A stretch of DNA of 44,776 bases from an uncultured archaeon (GCA_902384525.1 CABMCA010000067.1:1-44776), one strand, 5' to 3'. Numbered from the stretch's first letter, positions 17,529 to 25,840 are shown. Notes: generated by a model from the sequence alone, not told the origin. A program made the numbers and translations.

Positions 17529-18392
17529 TTAAAAACCCAATTTTCCTATATAAAGTACTCCAATGGCTGTCATTCCCCACAAAGCAATACATATCTGCAT
17601 ACCTCTGTCCTTGAATAACATTTCAGCTTCTCCCCCGAAATTACTTAAATGAACCAGTAGAAGATATCTAAAAATGCCATAAATTGCAAAAGGAATAGTA
17701 AGCATCATATAATAGTTGTTTGAAAGGAAAGTATACATTGAATAAGATATTATTAATGCAGCAGTTGCTATGCTCATCATTTGATCAAGAACCATTGTTG
17801 AATAATCAGAAAGAATCTTTCGGTGGTTTTTTCCCTCATCGCCAAGTAAGACCACTTCATGCCGTCTTTTTGCAATTGCTAAAAACAATGCCACCAAAAA
17901 TGTGCATACAATAAGCCATGGCGAAATGAAAACATTGATCGCTACTCCACCTGCGATTGCCCTGATAACAAAACCAATAGAAATGACCAGCATATCCACA
18001 ATGATGATATGTTTGAGTATCAAAGAATATAACAAAATCAGAAGGATATATGATATTGATAGTATCATAAATTGTATATTAATAAAATATGAGGCAATCA
18101 AACCTCCGATAATTAATATAATCGCAAATAGCAACGCATGATTCAATTTTAAAATTCCGGAAGCGATAGGTCTTTTCTGCTTTTTAGGATGATTCCTATC
18201 CTTTTCACGATCTATAATATCATTGATTATATATTCTCCCCCAGATATGAGACAGAATATGAAAAAAGCTGAAGTCGCTATTGACCACATTTGCAGATTT
18301 TGAATATTGAGCGAAAAAATTATACTAACAAATAGAACCAGATTTTTATACCACTGGTGTGGCCTCATTGTTATTAAAAGTTCTTTAAGCAT
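17529..18392 (-). CDS. UbiA-family polyprenyl-phosphate phosphoribosyltransferase-like enzyme
   Basis: 287 residues, eight or nine membrane helices. RPHQWYKNLVLF at the N-terminus, NDIIDREKDRNHPKKQKRPI (57-76) and, later, IVDMLVISIGFVIRAIAGG match the decaprenyl-phosphate phosphoribosyltransferase branch of UbiA rather than quinone or geranylgeranyl-glycerol-phosphate branches. Known members transfer 5-phosphoribose from PRPP to a polyprenyl phosphate, giving the ribose/arabinose donor precursor. In this operon it would supply a lipid-linked pentose for GT-C transferases (inference). It sits 14 bases after the PEY-CTERM gene. Confidence 0.85.
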   Translation of the reverse strand: MLKELLITMRPHQWYKNLVLFVSIIFSLNIQNLQMWSIATSAFFIFCLISGGEYIINDIIDREKDRNHPKKQKRPIASGILKLNHALLFAIILIIGGLIASYFINIQFMILSISYILLILLYSLILKHIIIVDMLVISIGFVIRAIAGGVAINVFISPWLIVCTFLVALFLAIAKRRHEVVLLGDEGKNHRKILSDYSTMVLDQMMSIATAALIISYSMYTFLSNNYYMMLTIPFAIYGIFRYLLLVHLSNFGGEAEMLFKDRGMQICIALWGMTAIGVLYIGKLGF

Positions 18393-18406
18393 ACGTTTTT
18401 TTCCAA

Positions 18407-19018
18407 TTATTTTGTTTTCTTCAGTATGAACAACAATGCTATTATAGTCATAATTGGCAGCGCTATTGTTGGATATTCAGGAATTTCGTCAGCTTTTGGA
18501 GTTGTTGGGGTTGATGTTGAGCTTATTGTTTGCTGAAATCCGGCGCTACTTCCAGAATTGACACGACTGCCACAGGGAGGTACTTCTATTTGTCTTTCTT
18601 CTCCATCACCTGAAACTAATTTTAATATAGAAGTTCCAGACAAAATAAGGAGATCTTTCCTCAGTATCTGTTCAGGCAACAAATCCAAGGTAATATTTAT
18701 GGGAAAAATGGAAATGGATTTATTTTTAGCCTCAAGATTAGTTAACCTGATATCAATAGTCTGTTCCTCATCGGTAAGATTAGTACAAGTCAGAATCTTT
18801 CCGGAAAAGTTTAATTGTATCGTATTTGGCCCTGAAGAGTTCTGGATTTCTGCAGGGGTTATCATAGGTGATGAAGTATTTTCAATATTCAGTTTTTCAA
18901 AAGAATTGTTTTCTAAAGTTACATCGGATACAGGAACAAATGCTTCTATTACAAATATACCTGCTAACACAAACAATGAAATTGATAACAATATTAGTCC
19001 AATGTTTTTATGAATCAT
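18407..19018 (-). CDS. PEF/PEY-CTERM surface protein (putative archaeosortase substrate)
   Basis: 203 residues, no enzymatic domain. It has an N-terminal membrane segment (IGLILLSISLFVLAGIFVIE), a Ser/Thr/Asn-rich middle with several Asn-X-Ser/Thr sequons, a Ser/Thr/Pro linker, and a C-terminal tail IPEYPTIALPIMTIIALLFI followed by LKKTK. That tail is the tripartite PEF-CTERM pattern (short motif, hydrophobic helix, basic end) with Tyr for Phe (PEY at 180-182). It is the first gene of the glycan run, so it may be co-transcribed with it, and could be sorted by the archaeosortase at 20771. Confidence 0.75.
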   Translation of the reverse strand: MIHKNIGLILLSISLFVLAGIFVIEAFVPVSDVTLENNSFEKLNIENTSSPMITPAEIQNSSGPNTIQLNFSGKILTCTNLTDEEQTIDIRLTNLEAKNKSISIFPINITLDLLPEQILRKDLLILSGTSILKLVSGDGEERQIEVPPCGSRVNSGSSAGFQQTISSTSTPTTPKADEIPEYPTIALPIMTIIALLFILKKTK

Positions 19019-19061
19019 ATTTACTACACACCATATCTACACTACTATTCTTTTTCTTGTT

Positions 19062-19071
19062 CATATATGTA
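19062..19071 (-). promoter_or_regulatory. Putative TATA box for the glycan operon
   Basis: ACATATATGA on the minus strand lies about 44 bases before the ATG of the first gene (19018), a plausible distance for an archaeal TATA element with a short leader. There is no other long gap inside the 18-gene run, so this may drive most of it. Confidence 0.35.
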
Positions 19072-19184
19072 TCTCAGTTGAAAAATTATAAAATTGATGA
19101 GTATACTTATAATCATCATTCACTAACAAAAAGCTCTGCTGTGTCAACCGATCCTCTTATCATTGGTTCAATTCAGATACGGTA

Positions 19185-19547
19185 CTATAGATATTGCTGG
19201 ATAATCCTTTCCGGAGTATTATAATATTTTTTAATTATCTTGATAAATATTTTTTCCTGGGCGTATTTACTCATCGAATAGTTATCTTCGAAATCCTCGA
19301 TATTTTCAAGTTCTTTAGCCACAAGACGCATCCGGATACTTGAGCCCGGGAGCTTGAGGTGTTTTTCCATTTGGGATAATGCATTAATAAAATACCCTAC
19401 TCCCACGGCCCTGTCTGACCCTATATTTTTTACCATTCCACAATGGATGCAATAGGGGTGGGACTTTAAAACCACAGGAATATCTCGTATAGTATACGGG
19501 AGCCACACTTTTTCAATATTTCCACAGTCCTTATGGTCGCATTTCAT
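19185..19547 (-). CDS. Zinc-ribbon archaeal protein of unknown function
   Basis: 120 residues. The N-terminal 40 residues carry CX4C (C3, C8) and CX2C (C33, C36), forming a likely zinc ribbon; the rest is helical and highly charged, with MEKHLKLPGSSIRMRLVAKE resembling a helical or HTH segment. AGGG precedes the ATG. It is not part of the glycan run (166 bases separate them). A DNA-binding regulator is possible, but there is no direct support. Confidence 0.7.
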   Translation of the reverse strand: MKCDHKDCGNIEKVWLPYTIRDIPVVLKSHPYCIHCGMVKNIGSDRAVGVGYFINALSQMEKHLKLPGSSIRMRLVAKELENIEDFEDNYSMSKYAQEKIFIKIIKKYYNTPERIIQQYL

Positions 19548-19626
19548 ACATTTCCCTGTTATGCAGCCTTACTACAACCCAGGTAATGTATTTATCTGCC
19601 GATTAACATGCTGATTATGATAAATA

Positions 19627-19878
19627 TTATGATGTAGCTTCTAACTCTGATGAATATTTGGATTTGAATAGTTTATACATATGGCGAAAGCCCAACGTCA
19701 GAGCTGCCAGATAAGTTATAGATATCATAGACACAAGTTTAAGATTAATATTTTTATTGAGGACAGTGACAATGACGATCAATAGAAAATATACCACTAA
19801 ATAATATATAAAACTGAAAGCAAGTGCCTTCTTCCATGGTTTCATAAGAAATTTTAAGTCAAAATGCAGTTCAATCAT
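19627..19878 (-). CDS. Small two-helix membrane protein
   Basis: 83 residues with two membrane helices (about 17-38 and 48-66) and short charged ends. No family is recognised. It has GGAG before its ATG and overlaps the end of the M48-like gene by eight bases, so the two are probably translated together. It could be a membrane partner of that protein. Confidence 0.6.
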   Translation of the reverse strand: MIELHFDLKFLMKPWKKALAFSFIYYLVVYFLLIVIVTVLNKNINLKLVSMISITYLAALTLGFRHMYKLFKSKYSSELEATS

Positions 19879-20695
19879 TTATTTCTCCTTTAGCCGTCAG
19901 GTTTTTAATACGGGTATCTCTTAAGGGATGAACATCAAAGAGATTCTCAAAGAAATTCTCCTTTTGCGGATCAATAAGGCAAATGAATCCAAGAGATGGA
20001 TAGCCTGTGACATTATTGGACTCAAGATGCGAAATTGCCGAAATGAGTGCGGCCGAATCCCCCATGAGACTTACGGCCTTTGCATCATAATGATCTTCTG
20101 GTAAAGATTGAATAAGCGCAGCAGCAGGAGGCGCCACAAGTCCCATCATAAATAATCCAAATAACTTTGGTGCAGGATCATTAAAATCCCCAAATCCTGT
20201 AAATACCGCACCCCAGCGAATTGCATAAGCAGACATAGTCATAGCTCCAGCGATCAGGGCAACAATAGTTCTCTTTCGTATCGTATTATCTACTTGCACA
20301 ATATTATGTGCAAGTACTGCTTCGACTTCATCGCTTTTTAATAGGGTGGATAACCTTTTTGGAATAACAATGAATGTCTTATGCATATTCCTGCCAATGA
20401 TAAAGCTGCCTGGAAGCTCGATATCAGTAATATAAACGGATGGTGCAGACACACCATTTCTTTCGGAAAGCATCAGTATCTTTTTCTGAATTTCAGACAG
20501 TTCTCCGGGAAGGGCAGGACGCGCTTTGTAAAGACCCAATACGAATTTATCTGCATTAATTATTATTAGCAAGAAGCAGATCCACAATGAGATAAAAAGA
20601 GCAACTAAAAGGCCAACCAGCCCATATAATATTCCAGAAACGGATGGAATAATTATTAGAATTATGAAAAATAAAATTTTATTGAATATAGACAT
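19871..20695 (-). CDS. HtpX/M48 peptidase homologue lacking the HExxH site
   Basis: 274 residues arranged as HtpX: two N-terminal helices, then LMLSERNGVSAPSVYITD, FIVIPKRLSTLLKSDEVEAV, two further helices, SLPEDHYDAKAVSLMGD, and the C-terminal DVHPLRDTRIKNL that matches the family's HP motif. The zinc site is altered: LAHNIVQV (130-134) replaces HExxH with H-N-I-V-Q, and the third-ligand Glu aligns with His202. It is unlikely to be an ordinary zinc protease. It is divergent from the archaeosortase with 75 bases between them. A binding or chaperone role, or a different metal centre, is possible. Confidence 0.75.
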   Translation of the reverse strand: MSIFNKILFFIILIIIPSVSGILYGLVGLLVALFISLWICFLLIIINADKFVLGLYKARPALPGELSEIQKKILMLSERNGVSAPSVYITDIELPGSFIIGRNMHKTFIVIPKRLSTLLKSDEVEAVLAHNIVQVDNTIRKRTIVALIAGAMTMSAYAIRWGAVFTGFGDFNDPAPKLFGLFMMGLVAPPAAALIQSLPEDHYDAKAVSLMGDSAALISAISHLESNNVTGYPSLGFICLIDPQKENFFENLFDVHPLRDTRIKNLTAKGEIND

Positions 20696-20716
20696 TAGAA
20701 TTCACATTATTAATGC

Positions 20717-20732
20717 ATAAATTATATATAGT
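20717..20732. promoter_or_regulatory. Shared TATA region between M48-like gene and archaeosortase
   Basis: The 75-base divergent gap contains aaattatatatagttt. Read rightward its centre is about 45 bases before the archaeosortase ATG; read leftward it is about 30 bases before the M48-like ATG, which would give a leaderless or nearly leaderless mRNA. The near-palindromic TATA core could serve both directions. Confidence 0.4.
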
Positions 20733-20770
20733 TTATCCTTATATTATGTTTTATCCCAAATTTTATTAAT

Positions 20771-21616
20771 ATGGCTCATAAATATATTCTCGATAGTCAA
20801 AAAAACAATATCCTGATAGTCTTGCTAATACTGGCTTTTTTTACTGGTGCAACAATTCAATTTGGTGAAGGGTCTGCCATCATAGGAATTGTAATGTTCC
20901 TCATAGCCCTGGGGCTTACAACTCAGATAAAGCTCCAGGGAACATATATCACAAAAAGTTCAAAATTCTATGTTGTGCTTGGAATATTCATAGTGCTTGC
21001 CGATATTGTATATAATTTGAAGGCATTGAACCAGCTTGGTACTCTTGACTCTATGGCTTTTTTCATGGGCATTTCTTTTATCGCTTATGGTACAAACAAG
21101 TTCAAGCGCATGGGCGAATTCGGTATATATATGTCAGGAACCTTCATTGTATTATTCCTTTTTTTCTATTCAATATTGCCATCGCTGCATAATAATTTCA
21201 TTCATGATTTTGATCACTATTTTGTGCTGATCCCATCTCTTTATATTGTGAATACCGTGGCGAATATGGATATACATATAATTGCTACTGAGACCGTTCA
21301 TTTTAATGGTCTTAACGATTCAACCGTTGTAATTGGCGGACCATGCTCAGGCATCTATTCAATGCTGCTGCTATTAGGTATTATTGTGGGATATGTTAAA
21401 ATGGAAAAACTGACTGATAAGAAAAGGATATATTTATTGATATTTGTAGCAGTAATTATTGCTTATTTTTCCAATTTGATAAGGGTTTCCATATTATATA
21501 TTGTTGGCTATTATTATGGTATAGAAAAAATGATGTTTGTCCATGTATACATCGGGTGGTTTATTTTCATTATAATTAGTTTTGGTATAATGACGTCTTT
21601 GAACCGGATTAAGTAA
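20771..21616 (+). CDS. artC: Archaeosortase, probably ArtC type (PEF-CTERM sorting)
   Basis: 281 residues, about eight membrane helices. The catalytic triad of the exosortase/archaeosortase family is present: Cys192 in GGPCSGIYSM, Arg238 in FSNLIRVSIL and His258 in FVHVYIGW. These enzymes cleave a C-terminal tripartite signal on secreted proteins and pass the new terminus to an anchor. The neighbouring PEF-CTERM protein (25322) and PEY-CTERM protein (18407) make ArtC the likely class. The window's other archaeosortase is of a different, ArtA-like type. Its end overlaps the convergent DUF1616 gene by eight bases. Confidence 0.85.
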   Translation: MAHKYILDSQKNNILIVLLILAFFTGATIQFGEGSAIIGIVMFLIALGLTTQIKLQGTYITKSSKFYVVLGIFIVLADIVYNLKALNQLGTLDSMAFFMGISFIAYGTNKFKRMGEFGIYMSGTFIVLFLFFYSILPSLHNNFIHDFDHYFVLIPSLYIVNTVANMDIHIIATETVHFNGLNDSTVVIGGPCSGIYSMLLLLGIIVGYVKMEKLTDKKRIYLLIFVAVIIAYFSNLIRVSILYIVGYYYGIEKMMFVHVYIGWFIFIIISFGIMTSLNRIK

Positions 21617-24536
21617 AGGTATTCTTTGGTTCAAAACCAAATATATATTTTTCAGAAGAAATGTGCAAAATAAATTGGACAAATTTTGCATCTTCCCTTA
21701 CAGGCTCAAAAAAAATGGTCCCTTCTATCCTGGCAAGTGGAGCTATGGTAGTTTGTTCTATCTCATTGCTCCTTTTGAGGTCCATCATCTCATATTGATT
21801 GCCAAGATCATCAATGAGTACTGGAGTCAAATTATATTTAAATTGTTTATCTTCAGTACCAATATTCCTGACTTCAATAGAAACCTGGGAATTCCAGCCA
21901 GGGGTGTTTTGAAAGCTTTTTAGCTTTATCTCAAATTCTCCCCGGGTGAATGTTTCTCCCATCGTAGCATTAATTGGAGTATCAGCTGATATGTTACCAT
22001 AAAGATCCTTATCTTCTAATATTTTTGATTCAGCATTTAAACCAAATTCATACTTCTTCCCGTTCAAATACAGGATCATCCGGAGATACTTTGCATCAGG
22101 ATTTATTTCCTCAAAAAAAATCGAACCTCTCCTTACAACTCCCGGATATATAGGAGTTAATTTTATCTGGGTACTCCTCTGGATATTAACACCTTCATAT
22201 TGGTTGCCAATATCATCAATGATTATTGGAGCTGGTTTGAGTATAAATTGCTTTTCTTCATTTTCCATATTTTTGACAGCAATATTAATCAGGGAATTCC
22301 AACCAGGGGTATTTTGAAATCCCTTTAACATTAAAGCAAATCCATCTTGAGTGATCGTATCTCCCAAACTAGCATTTATTTTATCCGAAATATTGTTGGT
22401 AAAACCCTTTTCTTCTAATATTTTTGCTTCAGCTTTGAATCTAAATTCGTATTTATTCCCATTTAAATATAGAATCAACCTGAGATATTTTGCATCAGGA
22501 TTTATTGGCTTGAAAAATATCATACCTCTTCTTATGACCCCCGGATAAATATCGGTCTGTCTTATCTGGCCGCTTCTCTGGATTGTAACCATCCCGTATT
22601 GGTTGCCAAGATCATCGATAAGTATTGCAGATGGATTTAATTTAAATTGTTTCGCTTCAATTTCTATATTCTTGACAGCAATAATAACCTGGGAAGACAC
22701 ACTCGGTGTGTTTTGAAACCCTTTTAACATGACTTCAAATCCATTTTGAGATATTATATCCCCCATAGTAGCATTTGTAACCGATATGTTTCCATATTCG
22801 TCTGATATTTTTGGTTCGACATGGTAGCCGAACTCGTACTTTTCCCCACTTAAATATAGAATCAACCTGAGATCTTTTGTACTATTATTGATCGGCTTGA
22901 AACTTATCCTGCCTTCCCTTAAGACTCCGGGATAGACAGGTGACAGTTTTAACTTATCGATCATTTCTAATTTTACTCCCTCATATTGATTGCCAAGATC
23001 ATCGATTATAACAGGAGCTGGTTTTAAACTCACATTTTTCTCTATTTTTCCAAGGTTTTCAATTACAAAATCTAATGAAGATAAGTTATCCACAGTCGAA
23101 AAACCAGATAGTTTAACTGCCAGACCATTTTTTTCCAGAGTATCTCCTAATTGAGGCAATCCGTTTTTAAAAAGTTTCAGTTTTATATTATCCCACTGGA
23201 CAGTTCTTGTGAGATCATCGGTTGAATTACTATATACCCGAAATGCAAGAGTATTCTCCCCCGACAACAGCACCGGTACTTCGATGTGCTCCCAGCTGTT
23301 ATTATTATTTCCTATCCTTGTTTCCCATATGACCTTTCCGTCAAGTAATGCCTGCTTGAAGGCAATGGATGATGTATTTGAATACTCCGAATCCATGACA
23401 TCAAAGGAAAGCGTTGCCAGAACATCCCCCTGGGTCGTTAAATTCTGATATATAATTCCAGAGGAACCAGGACTTCTTGAGCTATAGTTTATTTCATAAA
23501 CCCTGGATGAGATTGGTTCATTTATATAGCTTCCTTTAATATCAGGACTGCTTCCAAAAAACAACCAGCCTTCATTTGATTCCATATCACCGTTTATGAG
23601 GTTGGGCAGTTCTGAGAATTTAACTGAATCCATGTTGGTATTTACCAAAAGATGGACTGACCTGTAAGATTTATTGTCTTTAAAAAGCTCGAATTCTAAT
23701 TTTGTTTTATTCCCGTCCGCGATAGAAGATGTCAATTCAGGTATAACTGTTACATTGTTTAGCCATTTACTGTCATGATCCAGAATAATAGGATATTCTC
23801 CCAGAATTTTTCCTCCGAAATTCACCCTGAGCGTATAATTTACAGGCGCGTACTCATAATTTTCTACTCCTACCAATATTGTATAAGGTTCACCAATGCT
23901 GACTTCAGTCAAATAGTTCTCGGCTTTTCCATCGGCGCCAAGGATATAAAGAGATGTAAATTTTTCAGGTTCTGTAGTTACTTTTGCATAGATCAACATT
24001 GTACTGACAATAAGTATGGATATAATCATTGTTTTGATCAGCATCTTTTCAAGGGCATGATCTTGCCCGGTTTCTGGCTCTTTATTTTTGAGAGTATAAT
24101 AAAAAGATCTTATGTCTGAAAGAGTGAAACTGTAACTTTCTTTCCCATATCTCCATCTCTGGGTAAATGTTAATAAAAAGAGAATCCCAATAATTAATGA
24201 TAAACTTATTGTTATCGAATCGGATCTAAAACCCCATGGGGTATAGTCAAGGCCAAATCCGTCAAAAACAGTTATCGCTATGCTAAAGCCGATGCTAAAT
24301 GTGAATCTTTCAATTGAACTCAATTCCCTGCGTTTTGGGAACATTGCTGCAATAAGCATGTATCCGGGCAGGAAGAGTAGCAAGGGCAATGCAAAGATAA
24401 TTCTCAGGAATCCCTGGTTAAAAGGGGGTATCAGGACGAAGATTATCGCTAAAATAACAAGTATCGGGATAAAAATTAAATCCAGATTATTAATTAATCG
24501 ATTAATAAGGTATTCAAATATCCTGATCTTTTTCAT
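21609..24536 (-). CDS. DUF1616 membrane protein with four extracellular DUF4352-like repeats
   Basis: 975 residues. About 1-190 hold five membrane helices in the DUF1616 pattern (LLLFLPGYMLIAAMFPKRRE, ERFTFSIGFSIAITV). About 190-300 resemble a CARDB-type beta domain, and 310-455 a jelly-roll/CBM-like domain (NGDMESNEGWLFFGS). Residues 464-970 are four tandem repeats of about 130 residues, each with IDD[LI]GNQYE/G, YPGV.R.G.I.F and a YEFG-like end, similar to DUF4352. There are many Asn-X-Ser/Thr sequons, so the exterior is probably N-glycosylated. It sits 11 bases after VanZ and next to the archaeosortase, and may be an envelope scaffold or receptor (inference). Confidence 0.85.
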   Translation of the reverse strand: MKKIRIFEYLINRLINNLDLIFIPILVILAIIFVLIPPFNQGFLRIIFALPLLLFLPGYMLIAAMFPKRRELSSIERFTFSIGFSIAITVFDGFGLDYTPWGFRSDSITISLSLIIGILFLLTFTQRWRYGKESYSFTLSDIRSFYYTLKNKEPETGQDHALEKMLIKTMIISILIVSTMLIYAKVTTEPEKFTSLYILGADGKAENYLTEVSIGEPYTILVGVENYEYAPVNYTLRVNFGGKILGEYPIILDHDSKWLNNVTVIPELTSSIADGNKTKLEFELFKDNKSYRSVHLLVNTNMDSVKFSELPNLINGDMESNEGWLFFGSSPDIKGSYINEPISSRVYEINYSSRSPGSSGIIYQNLTTQGDVLATLSFDVMDSEYSNTSSIAFKQALLDGKVIWETRIGNNNNSWEHIEVPVLLSGENTLAFRVYSNSTDDLTRTVQWDNIKLKLFKNGLPQLGDTLEKNGLAVKLSGFSTVDNLSSLDFVIENLGKIEKNVSLKPAPVIIDDLGNQYEGVKLEMIDKLKLSPVYPGVLREGRISFKPINNSTKDLRLILYLSGEKYEFGYHVEPKISDEYGNISVTNATMGDIISQNGFEVMLKGFQNTPSVSSQVIIAVKNIEIEAKQFKLNPSAILIDDLGNQYGMVTIQRSGQIRQTDIYPGVIRRGMIFFKPINPDAKYLRLILYLNGNKYEFRFKAEAKILEEKGFTNNISDKINASLGDTITQDGFALMLKGFQNTPGWNSLINIAVKNMENEEKQFILKPAPIIIDDIGNQYEGVNIQRSTQIKLTPIYPGVVRRGSIFFEEINPDAKYLRMILYLNGKKYEFGLNAESKILEDKDLYGNISADTPINATMGETFTRGEFEIKLKSFQNTPGWNSQVSIEVRNIGTEDKQFKYNLTPVLIDDLGNQYEMMDLKRSNEIEQTTIAPLARIEGTIFFEPVREDAKFVQFILHISSEKYIFGFEPKNTFT
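21627..23147 (-). repeat. Four in-frame tandem repeats in the DUF1616 gene
   Basis: Repeats of 385-400 bases correspond to residues of about 464-575, 592-703, 725-837 and 860-970. The IDDLGNQYE-like core recurs at 511, 640, 774 and 907. Copies 2 and 3 are the most alike at protein level (GFQNTP, INPDAKYLR.ILYLNG). The first copy is most diverged. The series probably grew by unequal recombination. Confidence 0.85.
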
Positions 24537-24547
24537 TTAAGTGTACC

Positions 24548-25069
24548 TTATTTAGTTGATAAAGAAAAATTCCTGTCTCTTATACATAATTTCTCTTTTA
24601 TAAAGATTACTGCTTGCGCCATGATCACTCCTGTGCTATCTGCAGCTAAATCCCAAAAACTTGCAGTTCTGCCAGGGACGAATGATTGGTGGAATTCGTC
24701 ACTTGCGCCATATACCGTTCCAATAATTATCGCAAACAACAGGGCATGGTTATGTAATGTTGAGTTTGGAGAGTTCTTTAAAGTATAATATAACAAAATT
24801 CCAAATCCTGCATAAAGAATTAAATGCACCAGCTTATCCGGCTGCTTATAGAATATATAAAATGGAGAGAGCAGAAAATTCAAATCAGAGCTTGAAAGAT
24901 AATGAAATATGTTTCTTATAAACTCAATATCCAAAAAACCTGAACCCGATCCTGCGTCCCCAAAACTTGATATGGAGGAAAGATAAAAAATTAAGACTGC
25001 ATACAGAACAGACAGTATCAGAAAAACTTTAAATTGAATATTCGTATTTTTAAGAGATTTTTTTTCCAT
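24548..25069 (-). CDS. VanZ-family membrane protein
   Basis: 173 residues with four membrane helices and the VanZ signature: FYLSS near the start, DKLVHLILYAGFGILLYY in the middle, and YGASDEFHQSFVPGRTASFW followed by DLAADSTGV at the end. The biochemical role of VanZ-like proteins is unclear; they are common beside surface polysaccharide and exosortase genes. It starts an apparent two-gene unit with the DUF1616 protein. Confidence 0.9.
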   Translation of the reverse strand: MEKKSLKNTNIQFKVFLILSVLYAVLIFYLSSISSFGDAGSGSGFLDIEFIRNIFHYLSSSDLNFLLSPFYIFYKQPDKLVHLILYAGFGILLYYTLKNSPNSTLHNHALLFAIIIGTVYGASDEFHQSFVPGRTASFWDLAADSTGVIMAQAVIFIKEKLCIRDRNFSLSTK

Positions 25070-25292
25070 TATCGCTATTTCATTTAATTTTATTATTAAT
25101 TAACCTTGGTATTGGGAAGTATGATATATTATTAAACGAGTGAAAAATATCCAAGTAAATTATTATAATAATTATAATCTTCATTTATTTAATCTATTAA
25201 AGGAGATACATATATATTGAATAGAATAGTATAATCAATTAATTACTCAATGGCTATGGTGGCTTATGAGTTGGAATATTAGTGTATATATC

Positions 25293-25308
25293 AGCGTATA
25301 TATAAGAG
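25293..25308 (+). promoter_or_regulatory. Putative TATA region before the PEF-CTERM gene
   Basis: The 252-base gap upstream of the PEF-CTERM gene is very AT-rich with three TATATA-like tracts near 25207, 25285 and 25297. The last, gcgtatatataagagt, is centred about 22 bases before the ATG at 25322, which would give a leaderless transcript. No other feature is seen in this gap. Confidence 0.35.
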
Positions 25309-25321
25309 TGATTAAAATAAT

Positions 25322-25840
25322 ATGATAAATAAATTTATAACGATTATAATGTTAATCGGGTCGATGATAGCGATGACAGGGGTTGCACTAGCTGCTGGAA
25401 TAGATGCAAATCCCAATCCGATTTCATTAAATGTAAATGAAGGCAAAAGCCAAACGATAAATGTAACTTCTGACGGGCCTGCTATTTTAAAATTTACAAT
25501 CGATGGAGTGGGGTTTAATCCGGCAGATAAATTTACAATCTCAATCCGGGATCCTGATGGGATTACACATAATGGATCAGAGATACAAAATTCAAATGCG
25601 TCGGGCTGGGCAAGTCCAGCAACTTTTATTGTAACTTATAATAATAAATTAGAATCAAATGATGACTACCTATTAAAATATAAGGTTTTTTGGGTTGGTA
25701 ATCCGGATCCTTATGATGCAGATTCAGTAATAAGAGTCCAAATAACACCCACCCCCGAATTCCCTGCTGTAGCCCTGCCGGTAGCAGCAATTATCGGCCT
25801 CGTATTCTTATTCCAGCACAGGAAGGACAAAGAAGAATAA
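25322..25840 (+). CDS. Secreted PEF-CTERM protein
   Basis: 172 residues. A cleavable signal peptide (MLIGSMIAMTGVALAAG) is followed by a beta-rich domain of about 110 residues starting ANPNPISLNVNEGKSQTINV, and a textbook PEF-CTERM tail: TPTPEFPAVALPVAAIIGLV then FLFQHRKDKEE (PEF at 145-147). The tail is the substrate signal for ArtC-type archaeosortase. The central domain resembles immunoglobulin-like surface modules and has sequons NVT, NGS and NAS. It is likely anchored at the cell surface by the archaeosortase at 20771. Confidence 0.9.
   Translation: MINKFITIIMLIGSMIAMTGVALAAGIDANPNPISLNVNEGKSQTINVTSDGPAILKFTIDGVGFNPADKFTISIRDPDGITHNGSEIQNSNASGWASPATFIVTYNNKLESNDDYLLKYKVFWVGNPDPYDADSVIRVQITPTPEFPAVALPVAAIIGLVFLFQHRKDKEE

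Noticed and set aside
18558-19013. 151-residue plus-strand ORF opposite the PEY-CTERM gene
   Set aside because: The minus-strand frame has an N-terminal anchor and sorting tail; the plus-strand frame has neither.
21627-23147. Tandem repeats considered as a CRISPR array or Borg-type repeat
   Set aside because: Units are about 390-400 bases, diverged and in frame, encoding protein domains; there are no short identical repeats with spacers, and the surrounding genes are chromosomal housekeeping genes.
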